A stretch of 64,000 nt of DNA from NCBI GenBank assembly GCA_029449235.1, contig JANATG010000012.1, positions 1,736,001-1,800,000 of the forward strand, read 5' to 3'. Below the pieces are notes generated by a model, which saw nothing but the letters and a program-made list of their open reading frames with translations, was not told the DNA's origin and did no database searches. This document shows, piece by piece, positions 1-11,231 of this stretch (position 1 is the first letter of the stretch; every line of letters starts with the position of its first letter). The position numbers and the translations under genes were made by a program. The DNA comes from Linnemannia schmuckeri (Eukaryota > Mortierellomycota > Mortierellomycetes > Mortierellales > Mortierellaceae).

Positions 1-1132
1 AGCATACCAATTTCCGATTCTTTGGAAGCAAGCTGAGTCATGATGGCATTCTTGTCCTTGATGGCGCCTTGGTACATGGCCTCGCCTCTTTTCTGTTTCT
101 CGGCCATAACATCCAAGTCCTTTTGGTGTGAGATCCTGTATTTCTCGAACCTCTCTGTCAACTCTGCCAGCTAGATGAAGCATTGGGGTCAATCAAGGTA
201 AGAAACAGAAAGGGAAGGAATAAAAAAAAAGGAGGGATAACAGGGGCAGCATGACGAAGAATATGCAGGAGAAAAATGAGTGTTAATGGGGTAAAGTAGG
301 TACAAGGTTGGTGTTTTGAATGCAGCGAAGACAGGAACAGGCACGACGTTATGATAGATGACTTTTTTTGGGGTGAAAGGGAGAGAGGTCTGTCCATCTT
401 TCAGCGTTAATCGTGTCATTACACACATCTCTAAGGGACACCAAAAGGGTGGACCGTCCATCGCCGAGGACAAGGACAATCCGGAAGGGCAAAAAAGCAT
501 TTGTCCTTTCTCCTTTTTTTTTTTGTACTTGTCCCTTGCTTTTCGCCCTTTTTTTCTAACCTCCCCTTCCTTTTCTTTCCTCTAAACCAATAGGCCCACC
601 GCATGTCATCTACTGTTTTGTCATACCTCTCGTTTCAGCCTTTCTTCCATCTTGCTGGAAGTAAGTCCCAGTTTATCAGAACTCTTGGACCGGACAGCAT
701 TCGTCGGCCGACGGGTATAATCCGGGGTTGTTGATCCGTTTGAGTGAACCGAAGCCGTATCAGCCCCATCGTCATCAATCACCAAGGAGGGTAGTGATAC
801 TGATAACGAATTGCGTTCATAAAGTCCTCCTGAAGAGTTGTTGAGTCCCTGTTGCTGTTGACGTTTGTGTTGGTCTTGGAAGCGCTTAGTTTTGCCCAGG
901 AACCCGAACCGTTTGTAGGGATCGTCTTCGCCGCTCTTGATGTCGTAGTGGTTGGGTCCTGGTGTAATATCGATCTGTTTGCATGAAGAGAGAGGAGGAT
1001 ATGTGTGTCAGTGCGGGTGAAGGAGGTTTCTGTTGTCGTAGTCGTTGGTGTTATTGTTGTGTGCTGAGCGGAGAAGAGGCGGTAGGTGAGTGGACGTGCC
1101 TTTTCGACAAACCGTTCACTTCTTGGGAACAT
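1..1132 (-). CDS. HMMR/RHAMM-like coiled-coil protein, 5' part only
   Basis: The gene runs off the left edge, so only the N-terminus (about 183 residues) is seen. Exons on the minus strand are 1132-1100, 974-627 and 170-<1. The start is ATG at 1132, giving MFPRSERFVEK. The best phase-0 join to exon 2 uses a GC donor (AAG|GCACGT) and a CAG acceptor at 977-975, and yields IDITPGPNHYDIKSGEDDPY. That short block with PGPxxYD and KTKRF resembles the N-terminal motif of hyaluronan-mediated motility receptor/spindle coiled-coil proteins. A Gln- and Ser-rich linker follows, then a charged helix (LAELTERFEKYRISHQKDLD) that looks like the start of a long coiled coil. A microtubule or spindle role is inferred from the family only. 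It could instead be a generic golgin-type coiled coil. The exon structure is fairly secure; the family name is tentative. Confidence 0.5.
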
Positions 1133-1913
1133 GGTTTGTTGTTGTTGTGTGCTGCTTGCCTCTACGGTGCTATTTTCGGTGAATCGATTTTTGGAAAGTG
1201 GTGAGAAAAAAAAAGAAGAGAGAGAGAGAAGAAAGAGAGAGGAAAGAGCTGGAGGAAAATGGATAATATAGCGAGTTGGTGTATGAAACACAAAGAGGAT
1301 GTATGAGAGAATAGATGAAAAGAGAAGAAAGAAGAGAAAAGAAAGTAGGAGGAGGAAGAAGAAGAAAAAGAAGAAGAAGGAGAATTAAACAAGGATGCAC
1401 CCAAGGTAAAAATGAAAAACTAAAAGAGCAAAGGGCATCACTCAGCAAGATGCTCAAATGCAAGTGTATTTTTGCTCCCTCGATATTATTTTTTTTATCT
1501 TCTTCTTTCTTCTTATTGATGAACAATTGGTTTGACGTTGACTTCTATTGATGGACACTTGTATCGTCGTCGCTGGTGAATGAACACTAACCTATTCTCC
1601 TTTTCTGTTTTGTACTGTTTACTCTCCATTATTACCTCTCCCTTGCCTTTGGCTATCCTTCCTTTCTCCTCTTTTCCCTCTGTTTGTCAAGTCGTGTAGA
1701 AATCTATTAAAAAATAGCCGCACGTGACTCATTACCTGCAATAACGACCCTCTCGCCTCCACTTTTTTTTGATCTTCCAACATCCACCTCACCGCGCAAC
1801 TCTCAAGGGAACCTCAAGCATCAAGTCAAGCCAACCAATCAGGAGAACAACACAAAAACAAACCCCAGGAACTTCCACATCAACATTACAAGGTTCCTAC
1901 AACCTACATCAGC
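1133..1913. other. Divergent intergenic region
   Basis: This is the head-to-head space between the HMMR-like gene (minus) and PRKRIP1 (plus). It holds a purine-rich tract at about 1205-1385 (GA/AAG repeats, CT-rich on the minus strand and therefore likely the leader of the minus gene), a CT-rich stretch at 1600-1690, and a CA-rich leader just before the ATG at 1914. No credible ORF is present. Confidence 0.6.
1721..1731. promoter_or_regulatory. Overlapping E-box and Gcn4/AP-1-like site
   Basis: The string CACGTGACTCA contains a perfect CACGTG (1721-1726, bHLH core) overlapping TGACTCA (1725-1731, the Gcn4/AP-1 bZIP core). It lies 183 bp upstream of the PRKRIP1 ATG in a divergent promoter. 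Function is inferred only from the motif match; one such site can occur by chance. Confidence 0.3.
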
Positions 1914-2679
1914 ATGTCAACCTCCAAGAAACATACACTCTCTGACGATGAATCCACCACCGAAAGAACCCCCATAAAGCACCATCTCACACCTCTGGAG
2001 TTGCAAAAGAAGCAGCTCGACAAGTTGCTCGAAAAGATTGACAAACCCGTCCGTATTCCTGAGCGACCCCGCGCAAAACCCATCAACCGTGAACCCAAGG
2101 ACTATGTGAAGAATATTCAGGGATCTAGTGCGGGTGCTGGAAGTGGAGACTTTCATGTTTATAGGGCTGGACGTAGACGGGAGTATGCGCGTTTGAAGCA
2201 GATGGATGAAGAGTCCAAGGAGGTAATTTGAACGTCTTTTTATTTTTGGAATGATGGCTGCAGGTCTTTGCAGGCAAACAAGATTAGAATCGTGGAGGAT
2301 ACATATTAGGCGGTGGTCAGATCGAACGCGCCAGAATCGAAACACAGGAGTTCACGCACTCTTTCGACTTCACACAAAAACCAATAGCGAGTACTAACCA
2401 CCATATCACGTTGAAATTTAATGCATTCAATAGGAGCGGGAACAGCGCGAGTACGAGGAAAAGATGCAGGCAAAGAGGGCAGAAGACGAGGAAAAGACGG
2501 AAAAGAACAGGAATAAGAGACAGCGGAGGAAGCAGCGGGCCAATAACAACAGACAGAACAAGAAACGTGCCGATGCTCGCTCTGACGACGACGAGGAGGG
2601 TGGTTCAGACAAGGAGGACAAGGAGGTTAAAGACAACAAACGATCTGATCAAGAGGGGTCTGACAAGGAGGACCGCTAG
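1914..2679 (+). CDS. PRKRIP1: PRKR-interacting protein 1 homologue (DUF1168), spliceosome-associated
   Basis: Two exons, 1914-2222 and 2434-2679, encode 184 residues. The intron starts GTAATT and ends in AATAG, phase 0. Residues around 70-100 contain the family signature: a short basic Pro-containing lead, then SSAGAGSGDFHVYRAGRRRE, matching the conserved SSAGAGSGxFHVYR core of PRKRIP1/C114. Exon 2 is almost entirely charged (EREQREYEEKMQAKRAEDEE, then Arg/Lys and Asp/Glu runs), as in the long C-terminal helix of the human protein. In human spliceosome structures this protein sits in late catalytic complexes as a long helix; the role here is inferred by homology. It stops at TAG and is followed by an AATAAA within 30 bp. 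EED begins about 217 bp downstream on the same strand. Confidence 0.9.
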
Positions 2680-2702
2680 TCGCCTCCTTGGACTTTCTTC
2701 GA

Positions 2703-2708
2703 AATAAA
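2703..2708 (+). terminator. AATAAA polyadenylation signal after PRKRIP1
   Basis: A canonical AATAAA lies 24 bp past the PRKRIP1 TAG, in the short gap before the next gene. Inferred from position and motif. Confidence 0.45.
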
Positions 2709-2896
2709 TGCCCTTCTAAAATCAATTGATCAACACTTTCGAAATTAATTTGATCAGTGTAGTCAATATGTACCTGACTGGGACGCGCTTTTGTTTTGTT
2801 TACAATTTGCCACTATTTTTTAACCTCGCGCACCTCTTGTCTTGTCCTCCTTCTTTCTTCCTTCATCACCTTCACACAAATCCACCTCAACACATC

Positions 2897-4890
2897 ATGT
2901 CGGCAGCGTCATCACCCCTGAAGCGAGAAAGAGACGAGTCATCTGGAGCAATCTCTTCCGAAGACGACTACTTCACCCCGGCATCCTCTGCTTCGCCTGC
3001 CCCCTCCAAGAAACCAAAGTCACCAACCACCTCCATCACCACCACAACCGCTACCGAGGGAACGACCGCCACCAGCATAGTCAACAGGAGCGAACAACTG
3101 GAAGCCATCTTCAAGAACCTGCGTCTTCGCCGTATCGTCAAGGAGAACCATTCTAGCGAAATTAACCAGATGGCGTTTTGTCTGGACCAGAGACATAACA
3201 AGACTCCCTTTGGACTGGATCATGTCAAGGTCTTCGAGCAGCGTGGAGCTGTTAAGCGGGATCCTTGGGATAATAGTAATATTCTTGGAACCACTGGTGG
3301 ACCACAGGTGAGAGACGGTGTTTGTGTGCACTTGTAATTTTGAAGTGTTATGCACAAAGGGTACGAAACAGTTGATCTGACAGTGCACCTTGCTTTCGAT
3401 ATTTAGGCAAACATCTACGATAATGAGCATTGTGGAGATCACTTGGACATTATGTCGCACTTTTTGCTGGATCCCGTTGGCGAAGAAGGCGCAGAAGAGC
3501 TTCCTGTAAGTAACACAGACGGCCAAGCAGTGTTCTTGGACTAACGCTCAGAAAAGAACAGGATACTTATCGCACGTATTATCGATCTCGTAGGAAATGT
3601 TGACGTGCTGCTGGATTTATCAACCTCAGGATGCTATCCTTGCAACGGCCGGTACAGACAAAGTTGTTCACGTCCTCAGTCTGGCAAGGTCCAAGGAACT
3701 CGTTCGCCTCTCAGGACATGGTCGTGAGTGTCAGCGCTTTTGTTGATCACTGCTGCGGGATAACGAGGAACACTGAATGACCATATTAATAAGAGTTGGA
3801 TTTCTTATGATAGATACAATCACTGATATCCAGGCACACCCTTTCAATGATGACTATTTGCTCTCGGCGTCAAAGGACGGCAGTGTCCGCATGTGGAACA
3901 TTCTTACCGGAAAATGCTTGCTCATCTTTGAGATTAAGGCATCCGTTGTAGTAAGCACTGACGTTGCATATGACTGAATGTGTTTGCGGCTTCACGGAAA
4001 CTAAAGCCACGATCGTTAACAAGCAATTATTTTTCATGGTAATAGTGTTTCAACCCTAACACAGAAGGAAAGACGTTCTTGACAGGAGGGTACAACGGAG
4101 AGATCCGTGAATGGTCGGTCCCAACACTGGATTCTGAGCCCGAGGAACCCATCGTTGTATTGGCAAACGAGAGTCGGGTATTGCAGTCTGGACTTCACTC
4201 TGCCAGGATAGGTGCGTCTCACAGGAAGGCATTATCAGGGTTGTACAAGATGGATACCACGGAGACGCTAGGACTAACGATGTGCATTTCGACGATATGA
4301 TTAGACTGCATCCGGTTTGCAAAGGGCAAGGTTCTATCAAAGTCTGTCAATGGAAAGGTCGAGTACTGGGATCCCGAGACTTTGATCCAGATTCGCACCT
4401 TTACCATTAAAAACACCGCCAGCAACCAGTGTCGATTCGACGTCAGGTATGGCTAAGGATAATTTTATCGCATCTGGAGTGGATAAACATGGCGTAAAGA
4501 ACGAAAGCTGACTTTTTGTTGTCTCATTTTTGTCGGCCCTGTGGTAATAGCTTGGATGAGTTGTTTTTCTGTGTGGGCACAAGCAACGGATCGGCATATA
4601 TTTATAACATTGATACAGGACGGACAGTGACAGAGTTGAAGCATCGCCGGTCAACAAAAGCCATTCGCACATGCATCTTTGCTCGCGACAGCAGGTAATA
4701 TTCACGGGCAATTATTTGTGTGGAAAAACTTTGCACATTTTACAAAATTTGATCGCTATGGTACTAATTGTCTTTATTCAAACATTTTAGGACTGTGGTT
4801 TGCGCAGGCGAGGACTCATTCATCTGGAGATACGACTATGTGACAGACGAGACGTTGAACGAGTGGGCCAACTGGAAGGCAGAGCCATAG
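2897..4890 (+). CDS. EED: EED/ESC-type WD40 protein (Polycomb repressive complex 2 subunit)
   Basis: Eight exons: 2897-3307, 3407-3505, 3594-3723, 3814-3950, 4046-4211, 4305-4446, 4551-4694, 4791-4890. All are GT-AG and in phase; the product is 442 residues, close to human EED (441). The first 65 residues are Ser/Thr/Pro-rich. WD40 blades follow, with EED-like signatures: GHGHTITDIQAHPFNDDYLL, then SASKDGSVRMWN; DCIRFAKGKVLSKSVNGKVE; and the closing CIFARDSRTVVCAGEDSFIW followed by RYDYV. In other eukaryotes EED scaffolds EZH2 and SUZ12 and reads H3K27me3 on the propeller face. The residues that would form that aromatic cage appear replaced here (see findings). Another ESC-like WD40 family is the only real alternative, but the strand-by-strand match favours EED. 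Confidence 0.88.
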
Positions 4891-5071
4891 ATAGGAAAAC
4901 AATTTGTTTGTATTTTATTGTTTTTATATCGCTTCTACACTCTATAAACGCTACTCTATCAACATTTCTGAGGCAACCCTTCTTTGTGTGCAGAGCGGGA
5001 AAACTGGAAAGAGTGCTGGCTCCAAGATAAAAAAAAAAAACGAGCATACAGGAGACACTTAGAAGGTCTCG

Positions 5072-5713
5072 TCAGTCTTCACGATGACGCTTGGCCGAAC
5101 GCTGTTTCCGGCGGATATAATTTTGTTCCGCATAAGACTCCTCCACTCCATGACCTATGCAAGCATGCAATTTCTTGACAGCTACATAATCCCCTCTATT
5201 GTTCTGGAATGTTTTTGAGTCAGCACCCATCTGACGCCGAACGGCTTTGCCTTGCTTCATCTGGACTGTAGAAGAAGTCAGTACGAGGGAACGATTGGTG
5301 ACGGTTGCCCCGGTACTGAGGCGTGAAAACTTGTGTCGGCCCATCCCCTGCTGTTGAGGCTGGTGGTGGTGGTGGTGGTGGAAGTGCACCGAGGCAAGTT
5401 CGTGGTCTCCGCTGTGGTGGCTGCGGTAGGAGACGGAGGAAGGGGTCAGAGAAGCACTAGCGCTACGGTTGTTGTTGATGATTTGATGGCGTTCTTCTTG
5501 TTCGAGGATTAACTGGCCAGAACTGAACATATTCCAGCCGACGTTGTTGGGCTCCTCCTTGGAGTAGTCTTTTTCTACTTCCTCTTGCTGATGGCGAGGA
5601 TGGAGCCTGTTGACAGGGGAGGGATGAAGGAGGAGGGAATTGACTTCAACAGGCTGGACCGAGGACATTTTGGTGTTGACAAAAGTGTCCAGGATGAGGT
5701 CTAGGTTCACCAT
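5072..5713 (-). CDS. Hypothetical His-rich protein, single exon
   Basis: A 213-codon intronless ORF starts at ATG 5713 and stops at TGA 5074-5072. I recognise no domain. The N-terminal 60 residues are mildly acidic with hydrophobic positions. The middle (about 100-125) holds a polyhistidine run (HFHHHHHH) and a Gln-rich patch. The C-terminus is strongly basic (YIRRKQRSAKRHRED). There is no signal peptide or membrane segment. It is convergent with EED (stop codons 181 bp apart) and divergent from LYS12. An intron could have been missed, or it could be a lineage-specific orphan. Length, ATG context and lack of repeats beyond the His tract make it more likely real than chance, but not certain. 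Confidence 0.45.
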   Translation of the reverse strand: MVNLDLILDTFVNTKMSSVQPVEVNSLLLHPSPVNRLHPRHQQEEVEKDYSKEEPNNVGWNMFSSGQLILEQEERHQIINNNRSASASLTPSSVSYRSHHSGDHELASVHFHHHHHHQPQQQGMGRHKFSRLSTGATVTNRSLVLTSSTVQMKQGKAVRRQMGADSKTFQNNRGDYVAVKKLHACIGHGVEESYAEQNYIRRKQRSAKRHRED

Positions 5714-6517
5714 GACTGAGGGATGTGTTAAAAGGATTTGGGTAAGGGCTGTGTTCTATATAGGTGTATTGGGGAGTAAAGTAAGAAAGGAAAAGGAAAA
5801 AGAGTAATTGCTGACGCTTATATATATATATTTTTTTTTTTTTTTTGGTCGAGAGGAAGTGCGGTGTTCACACACGGCTTTCTTTCATCAAAGCATCGCC
5901 TGCAAGAATGAAGCCGTGGAAAGTGTTCTATAACAGAGAGAAAAATGTAAATGCAGAAAGCAAAAAAGATGATAGTGGTGGAGGTATTGCCATATGCGTC
6001 GAATGACTAGAGGGAGGATGTGACAACAGCAGATAGCGTCTCGTCATACGCGAAACGCTCTTAGTGCGTTTTAATGCTTGGTACGGACTACTACGGCATC
6101 AGTGGATTGGCAGCGGCCACAGTGATCTAACTTACGATCAGCAAAAGAAGCCGGCGCCACCAATCTCTATATGTGGCCTGTAGATCTGATTGGGGACAGT
6201 TTGATCAGTCCTGTCTCGCTCACAAAAATGATAAAAAATGATTTTTATGATGAAAAGATCACTCATACAATTTAGATTTTCCTCTCACTGATTATCTTCT
6301 TCTGTGCCTGGCAAGACATACATAAAAGGCAATCGCACGGGTCTGTTTCCCCTCTTTTTTCCTTTTCCTTTTCTACTCCCCTTCGTACACACACACTTTC
6401 CATTCCTCGTCATTCACACACTCATTCACGCCTTTGTTTGCAATCAGCATCCACACACTCCACTCCACTCTCATAAGTACGACACACATACACCTGTAAA
6501 TATATAAAATATACAAA
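5714..6517. other. Divergent intergenic region upstream of LYS12
   Basis: This 804-bp gap holds a TA repeat running into a poly-T tract (about 5819-5846) near the minus-strand gene, and an A/T-rich run ending in TATATAAAATATAC directly before the LYS12 ATG. A CT/CA-rich stretch at 6350-6480 resembles a fungal leader. I see no ORF of interest. Confidence 0.5.
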
Positions 6518-8233
6518 ATGGCTTCTCTTCTTCGTCGTGGTTTCGCTACTGCCGCCCAGTCCAACAAGGTCACCATCGGTTTGATTCCCGCCGACGGTAT
6601 CGGTCGTGAAGTCATTCCCGTAAGTCCTCTCCCTCTCCTTTTCTTTGTTACAGCGAGAAAAGCACACTCGTTTATTAATACAAGTATATTTCCCTTCGTA
6701 CTCATCATACATATCCTGTCTTGCTTTTCAAAAATCGCATAACAGGCTGCTCGTCAGGTTCTGGAGTCGTTGCCCAAGTCCGAGTCAAGCCCTCGGTTCG
6801 AGTTCATCCACCTTGACGCAGGATTTGAGCATTTCCAGAAGCATGGCGTTGCCCTCCCCGAGGAGACTCTTACCCGTCTCCGTGGAGAGTGCCAAGGAGC
6901 TCTCTTTGGTGCTGTCAGGTAAATACTATGAGACAGCGATGGCCAATTGAAAAAATGAGGTATCAGGATACACCAGACGCAGGAGAAACACGCCCGCCTT
7001 GGTGTGTAATGGGAGATGAGGGACAGGAGGCTTTTGTGCACTCTTGTCTCTTGTTAGATTATCTATTGTTTCTCCGGTCTCTGTTGGCGCGTGCGAATAT
7101 CATCGATCTCTATCTGGATGACAGGCCGACTCGACACAGGGCTCAACTCTAATAAGATGTCCGACTCGTAGTGAGTGAGTGAGTGTGAGAGGGGACGAGA
7201 CAAAAAAAGCAGTCCTGACAGATCTTCTAACGAACGATAATTGATTCCAAAAAATTTAGTTCGCCATCGCACAAGGTTGCAGGATACTCATCCCCCATCG
7301 TCGCCCTCAGAAAGCACCTCGATCTCTATGCCAACGTCCGTCCCGTCGCCTCTGTTGCTGGCTCTGGTCAGAAGCAGCTCGATATGCTGATCATCCGCGA
7401 GAACACTGAGTGCTTGGTATGCCTCCCTCTACCTTTTCATCTTTTGACCTCATTCTCTCTCTAAGTCTCTATTTTACTCGCTACTTGTTTCTCCTCCTAA
7501 TTGTTCACCTTTTCCTTTTTTTATGTCCTAATAGTACATTAAGCAGGAGAGGATTGAGACGGACGCCAACGGCTTGAAGGTTGCTTACGCCGACCGCAAA
7601 ATCTCCGAATACGCCTCAAGAAGAGCCGGCCAGATGGCCTTCAACATGGCCCTGATGCGCGACAAGCTCCGTTCCAATGTTCCTGCTTCGGAACGCCTCT
7701 GGCAAGGCAAGCCCAAGGTCACCATCGTCCACAAGTCCAACGTCCTCAGCATCACCGATGGCCTCTGGCGTGAGACCGTTCGTGGCGTCAAGGAGAACAA
7801 CGCAGCCCTCTACGCCGGCGTTGATATGGACGAGCAGTTGGTTGACTCCATGGTCTACAGAATGTTCCGGGAACCCGAGGCCTTTGATGTTGTCGTGGCG
7901 CCTAACCTCTACGGAGATATCATTTCCGACGGTGCTGCTGCCCTTGTCGGTTCCTTGGGATTGGTCCCCTCGGCGAATGTGGGCGATAACTTTGTGGTCG
8001 GTGAGCCCGTCCACGGTTCTGCACCAGATATTGCGGGTCAGCAGAAGGCCAACCCTATTGCGGCGATCCGCAGCGCGGGTCTGTTGTTGGAGCATATGGG
8101 ATACTCGGGGGATGCTGCACGGATCTACCAGGCGGTCGATGGAGTGTTGAGGGAGGGGTTGATCAAGACCCCTGATTTGGGAGGCAAGAGCACTACCCAG
8201 GAGGTCACCGATGCTGTTTGCAAGCGCCTCTAA
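6518..8233 (+). CDS. LYS12: Homoisocitrate dehydrogenase, mitochondrial (alpha-aminoadipate lysine pathway)
   Basis: Four exons, 6518-6619, 6746-6918, 7260-7416 and 7535-8233, encode 376 residues (yeast Lys12: 371). The enzyme oxidatively decarboxylates homoisocitrate to 2-oxoadipate with NAD+, part of fungal lysine synthesis in mitochondria. The first 15 residues (MASLLRRGFATAAQS) look like a mitochondrial targeting peptide. The beta-decarboxylating dehydrogenase signatures follow: PADGIGREVIP, then the family-typical AGFEHFQKHGVALPEET and GALFGAVSSPSHKVAGYSSP, the substrate-binding LYANVRPV, the catalytic Tyr in ECLYIKQERIE, the Lys in VTIVHKSNVLSITDG, and the metal-binding Asp cluster in NLYGDIISDGAAA. 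The SSPSHKVAGYSS segment separates homoisocitrate from isocitrate or isopropylmalate dehydrogenases. All splice junctions restore the family sequence. Confidence 0.95.
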
Positions 8234-9556
8234 ATCATTTTTTTTTTCTGTTCTGATAGTGTGATACTCATAGAATCTCATCTCCCTGCATAATTTCTTC
8301 TCATCTATCTCTTTCTCTGTTCATAAACATTACATGCGCACTTTTCCTCTGCATTCTATATGTTTCTTTTTCTACAACGAGTTGATTGGTCTTCAGTTTT
8401 GCAGTGTGAAAATGCAGGACTGATTTAATTGCATTGGACAAGAGGCCCAAAAGCATGTAAGGAGTATTCACGGTCGACTTCTTGTCCTACAATCCAGTAT
8501 ACGGTGTATGACCTCAAGACCTATTCCACCTGGTAGTGTGGCTGGGTCGACCTCTAATCGTTGTCGATGGCAACAGCCGGTGACTGTAATGTAGGTCTGC
8601 TTCTGAAGGAGGCGAAGCCCTCGACGCGACTGGCTTGTTGATTGGTTAAGCTATGAAGGAGAAAGAAGTAGAAATGTGGTTTATGCAACTTTTTGTTCGC
8701 AGCATCGAAAAGAAACGTGCACTGCAGGGTTGGTGCTTGGCACTCCTGCTCACTTACTGAGATAGTAGGTTAAAACAAGGGCATTGAAAACAAAATGCAA
8801 AATCAAAAAATGGGGTTTAATTCAAGCTCTCCTATTACAATTTCATTTTTGAATCCGGTAAATGATACCCAAGGACACATGAAGGGTTTGTATGTTCGAG
8901 CCCCGCTCTGTTTCGTGTAATTTCGTGTAACGGCAATAAAAGGAGATTTTTTCACGGATCTTCTATCCTACACGAGTGTCAACAGTCAAGAGGACACATC
9001 CAATTGTCTGTCGAATTCACTCCAAGCTTCAATACCGTAAAGGATGACATCAAACATGATTATATATACGCGATACAAAATAGACCAACTTAATTTCAGA
9101 ACGGCTTCCTAAAGCCAACAGTCCATCTTGTTATCGTGCCTAAGTCCAACTTGTCTTCTTGGATAACATATATAGAGTCTCGTTCCCCTTGATTCTCACC
9201 CAGCATAGCCTCATCTCGTGCATACCTCGTGACTTTATAACTTCCTCACCCCCAACTCTTCGTTCTGCTGCACGCCCCTCAACCCTGCCCTTAGAAAGTT
9301 CGACGTCCCACAAGATCCGCTACAACAAACAACTTTCCTCACCAGCTTCTCGACAGATAATCATCACAGACTTCTATCAACAGCCGTTCACAGGACCGCT
9401 TACACAGGAAGCATCATACAACCCCCGGACAACCACCAAACCACACTCTTGTAAGTCTACACTTTTTGGATTTTCACGATTGTACTTGAGAAGTAGCGAC
9501 GATCATTCATAATCAACCTTATTCCATCCTGTTCCACTTTGAATATAGTCTCAACA
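8234..9556. other. Intergenic region
   Basis: This 1.3-kb gap follows LYS12. After 9150 comes a CA/CT-rich stretch and a possible leader intron (GTAAGT at about 9450, TATAG at 9547-9548) leading to the relic start codon at 9557, so part of it was probably once the promoter and 5' UTR of that gene. A T-arm-like GTTCGAGCC at about 8898 has no surrounding tRNA fold. Confidence 0.4.
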
Positions 9557-9916
9557 ATGACATCCTTCATCTCAGCGTAGCTGCTCATTGTACCCATCGT
9601 CTCGGTCCAAACCCTTGTTGAAGCAGAAACCTACACCCTCAATATTTGCGAGGATCACAAGGTGTATGTTTAGGTCTTGGATAGTGAGTATGGAGAAGGT
9701 GGTTTGGTAGCACACGGCAGAATCGATGTAGGAAATTCGCCCGTCAAGCACACGATGGTATATGAGATTAATATGAGTTTGGGACAAGTAACATCGATAA
9801 AATACAGAGGCAAAACTTTGTGTGATCTGATTTCCATACCGATATTCTTTGAAACGGAATTGAGTGATCACAACACTGAGGAAGTTGCTGGCAGCTTCCC
9901 ATTCCTTTTTATTTAA
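9557..9916 (+). pseudogene. Relic of a small secreted protein with two in-frame TAG codons
   Basis: One 120-codon frame runs from ATG 9557 to TAA 9914-9916, interrupted by TAG at 9578-9580 (codon 8) and 9671-9673 (codon 39). With the stops passed over, the start is a typical secretion signal (MTSFISA, stop, LLIVPIVSVQTLVEA). The mature part is AETYTLNICEDHKVYV, stop, VLDSEYGEGGLVAHGRIDVG, then NSPVKHTMVYEINMSLGQVT. The continuous composition, the A-E-T boundary after a hydrophobic core, and the spliced-leader-like sequence before the ATG all suggest a formerly functional secreted gene. The family is not identified. TAG is used as a genuine stop in neighbouring genes, so read-through is unlikely. 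Sequencing error at two places is possible but less likely. Confidence 0.55.
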
Positions 9917-11231
9917 AAAAAAAATGCTGTAAAGCTAAGATTAGATAAGTGAGAGAGATGTTCTGGCGCGCTTTTATTTTTATTTTTGTTTTGCTCCCTT
10001 TCTCATGTTTTTTTTTTCGCCTCGCCATTGTTCGTTGTTCATTCTCTCTTTTGCTGCGTCAGCACTGTCATCAGTATTCATGTTTGCCATTCTTACATAA
10101 ACAGTCCTTCTTACCTTCTTCCCTCATCGTCTCGTTCGCCCTGAAAGCTTTCCTCCATTTAGAATATCTCCATCTGCGACAACCACAAACGCGAGACTTC
10201 ACGGGCGCTAGAGATGATGGCTAAGAGAATAAAAAAGGTGATGCGAAGGTAATAGACTTATAGTAGAATGAAGAGCAAAAATAATGTGGGGGTGGAAGGA
10301 CTATTCACGCCAAGGGAAAAGGACAAGGAACGAAGAAAAAAGGAAGGAAGAAGGAAGGAAGAAGAAACGAAAATCAATGGCGCGTGAGGGGTGACCAAAA
10401 TTTTCCTTTCGTTAGGCGAAAACCAAATCGGGAATTTATAAGTGATCGATTTATTCCACGAAACACGCACCAACGAGTGAGACTCGCTACAAGCACAGGG
10501 AACCATTAAGACCAAGGATGCACTCACGCCATCGATAGTACTCTGATCCTTGAAAGAGGTGAAGGATTTGACGTGGAGTAGTATCAAGTGTAATGGTGCC
10601 GATCCACAGATGTGGCTAAGTATGAGGCTGGGATGAATATCAGATATTCGCCTCAGAGCTTTTTATCCTTTATTTTTTTTTATACCATTGCGCCTCTTGT
10701 TTAATTTGCTTTTTGTCGCTCTGCATAAGTCCTAGGTACAATGGCATTTGTTTTTGTTTCTGAGAGCTTCCTTTCACTTTCCTCTTTTTGTTCGGTCATA
10801 GAAAACAGACTGACAAGGTAAATCGCGTTTAACGCGATATGGTCCAAGCGAACTGAAATTTTGTCAAAGCAAGGGAGCCTAGGATGATTGTGGATGCAAC
10901 ACCCCTTAATGCGTCATGCGAAAACAAATCAAATCGACGTTCTCTGCCCTCTCTCCCCTTGTATTGCAGTCCCTTTTTTTTTTTTTTTTTTCTTATTTAG
11001 TCGCTGCTCATCCCGCTCATCACCTTGTTCACAGAGGAAAAAAAAACTCTCACATTCAGCTCATTAGATTCGTTCAACTCATTCCGCACACTACTCTCTC
11101 CTCTCTTTCTGTCTCTCCGTCTCTCGCATTCACTCTCTTGCTCACACACATACACACACAGATACACCCCTTTCACAAACACACAAACACATACCCACCT
11201 TCACGTGTTTTGTCGACATTACTCTTAGACA
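9917..11231. other. Intergenic region, promoter side of the GCR1_C gene
   Basis: AT-rich, with T homopolymers (10009-10018, 10975-10990) and a CA/CT-rich leader at 11080-11200. A CACGTG lies at 11202-11207, 25 bp before the ATG at 11232. No supported gene. Confidence 0.4.

Noticed and set aside
8870..8960. GTTCGAGCC resembling a tRNA T-loop
   Set aside because: The flanking bases do not pair into a T-stem and no acceptor or anticodon arm is found at the right spacing.
9557..9916. Reassigned or read-through UAG
   Set aside because: PRKRIP1, EED and RPN9 in this window end in TAG at the expected homologous lengths, so UAG is an ordinary stop here.
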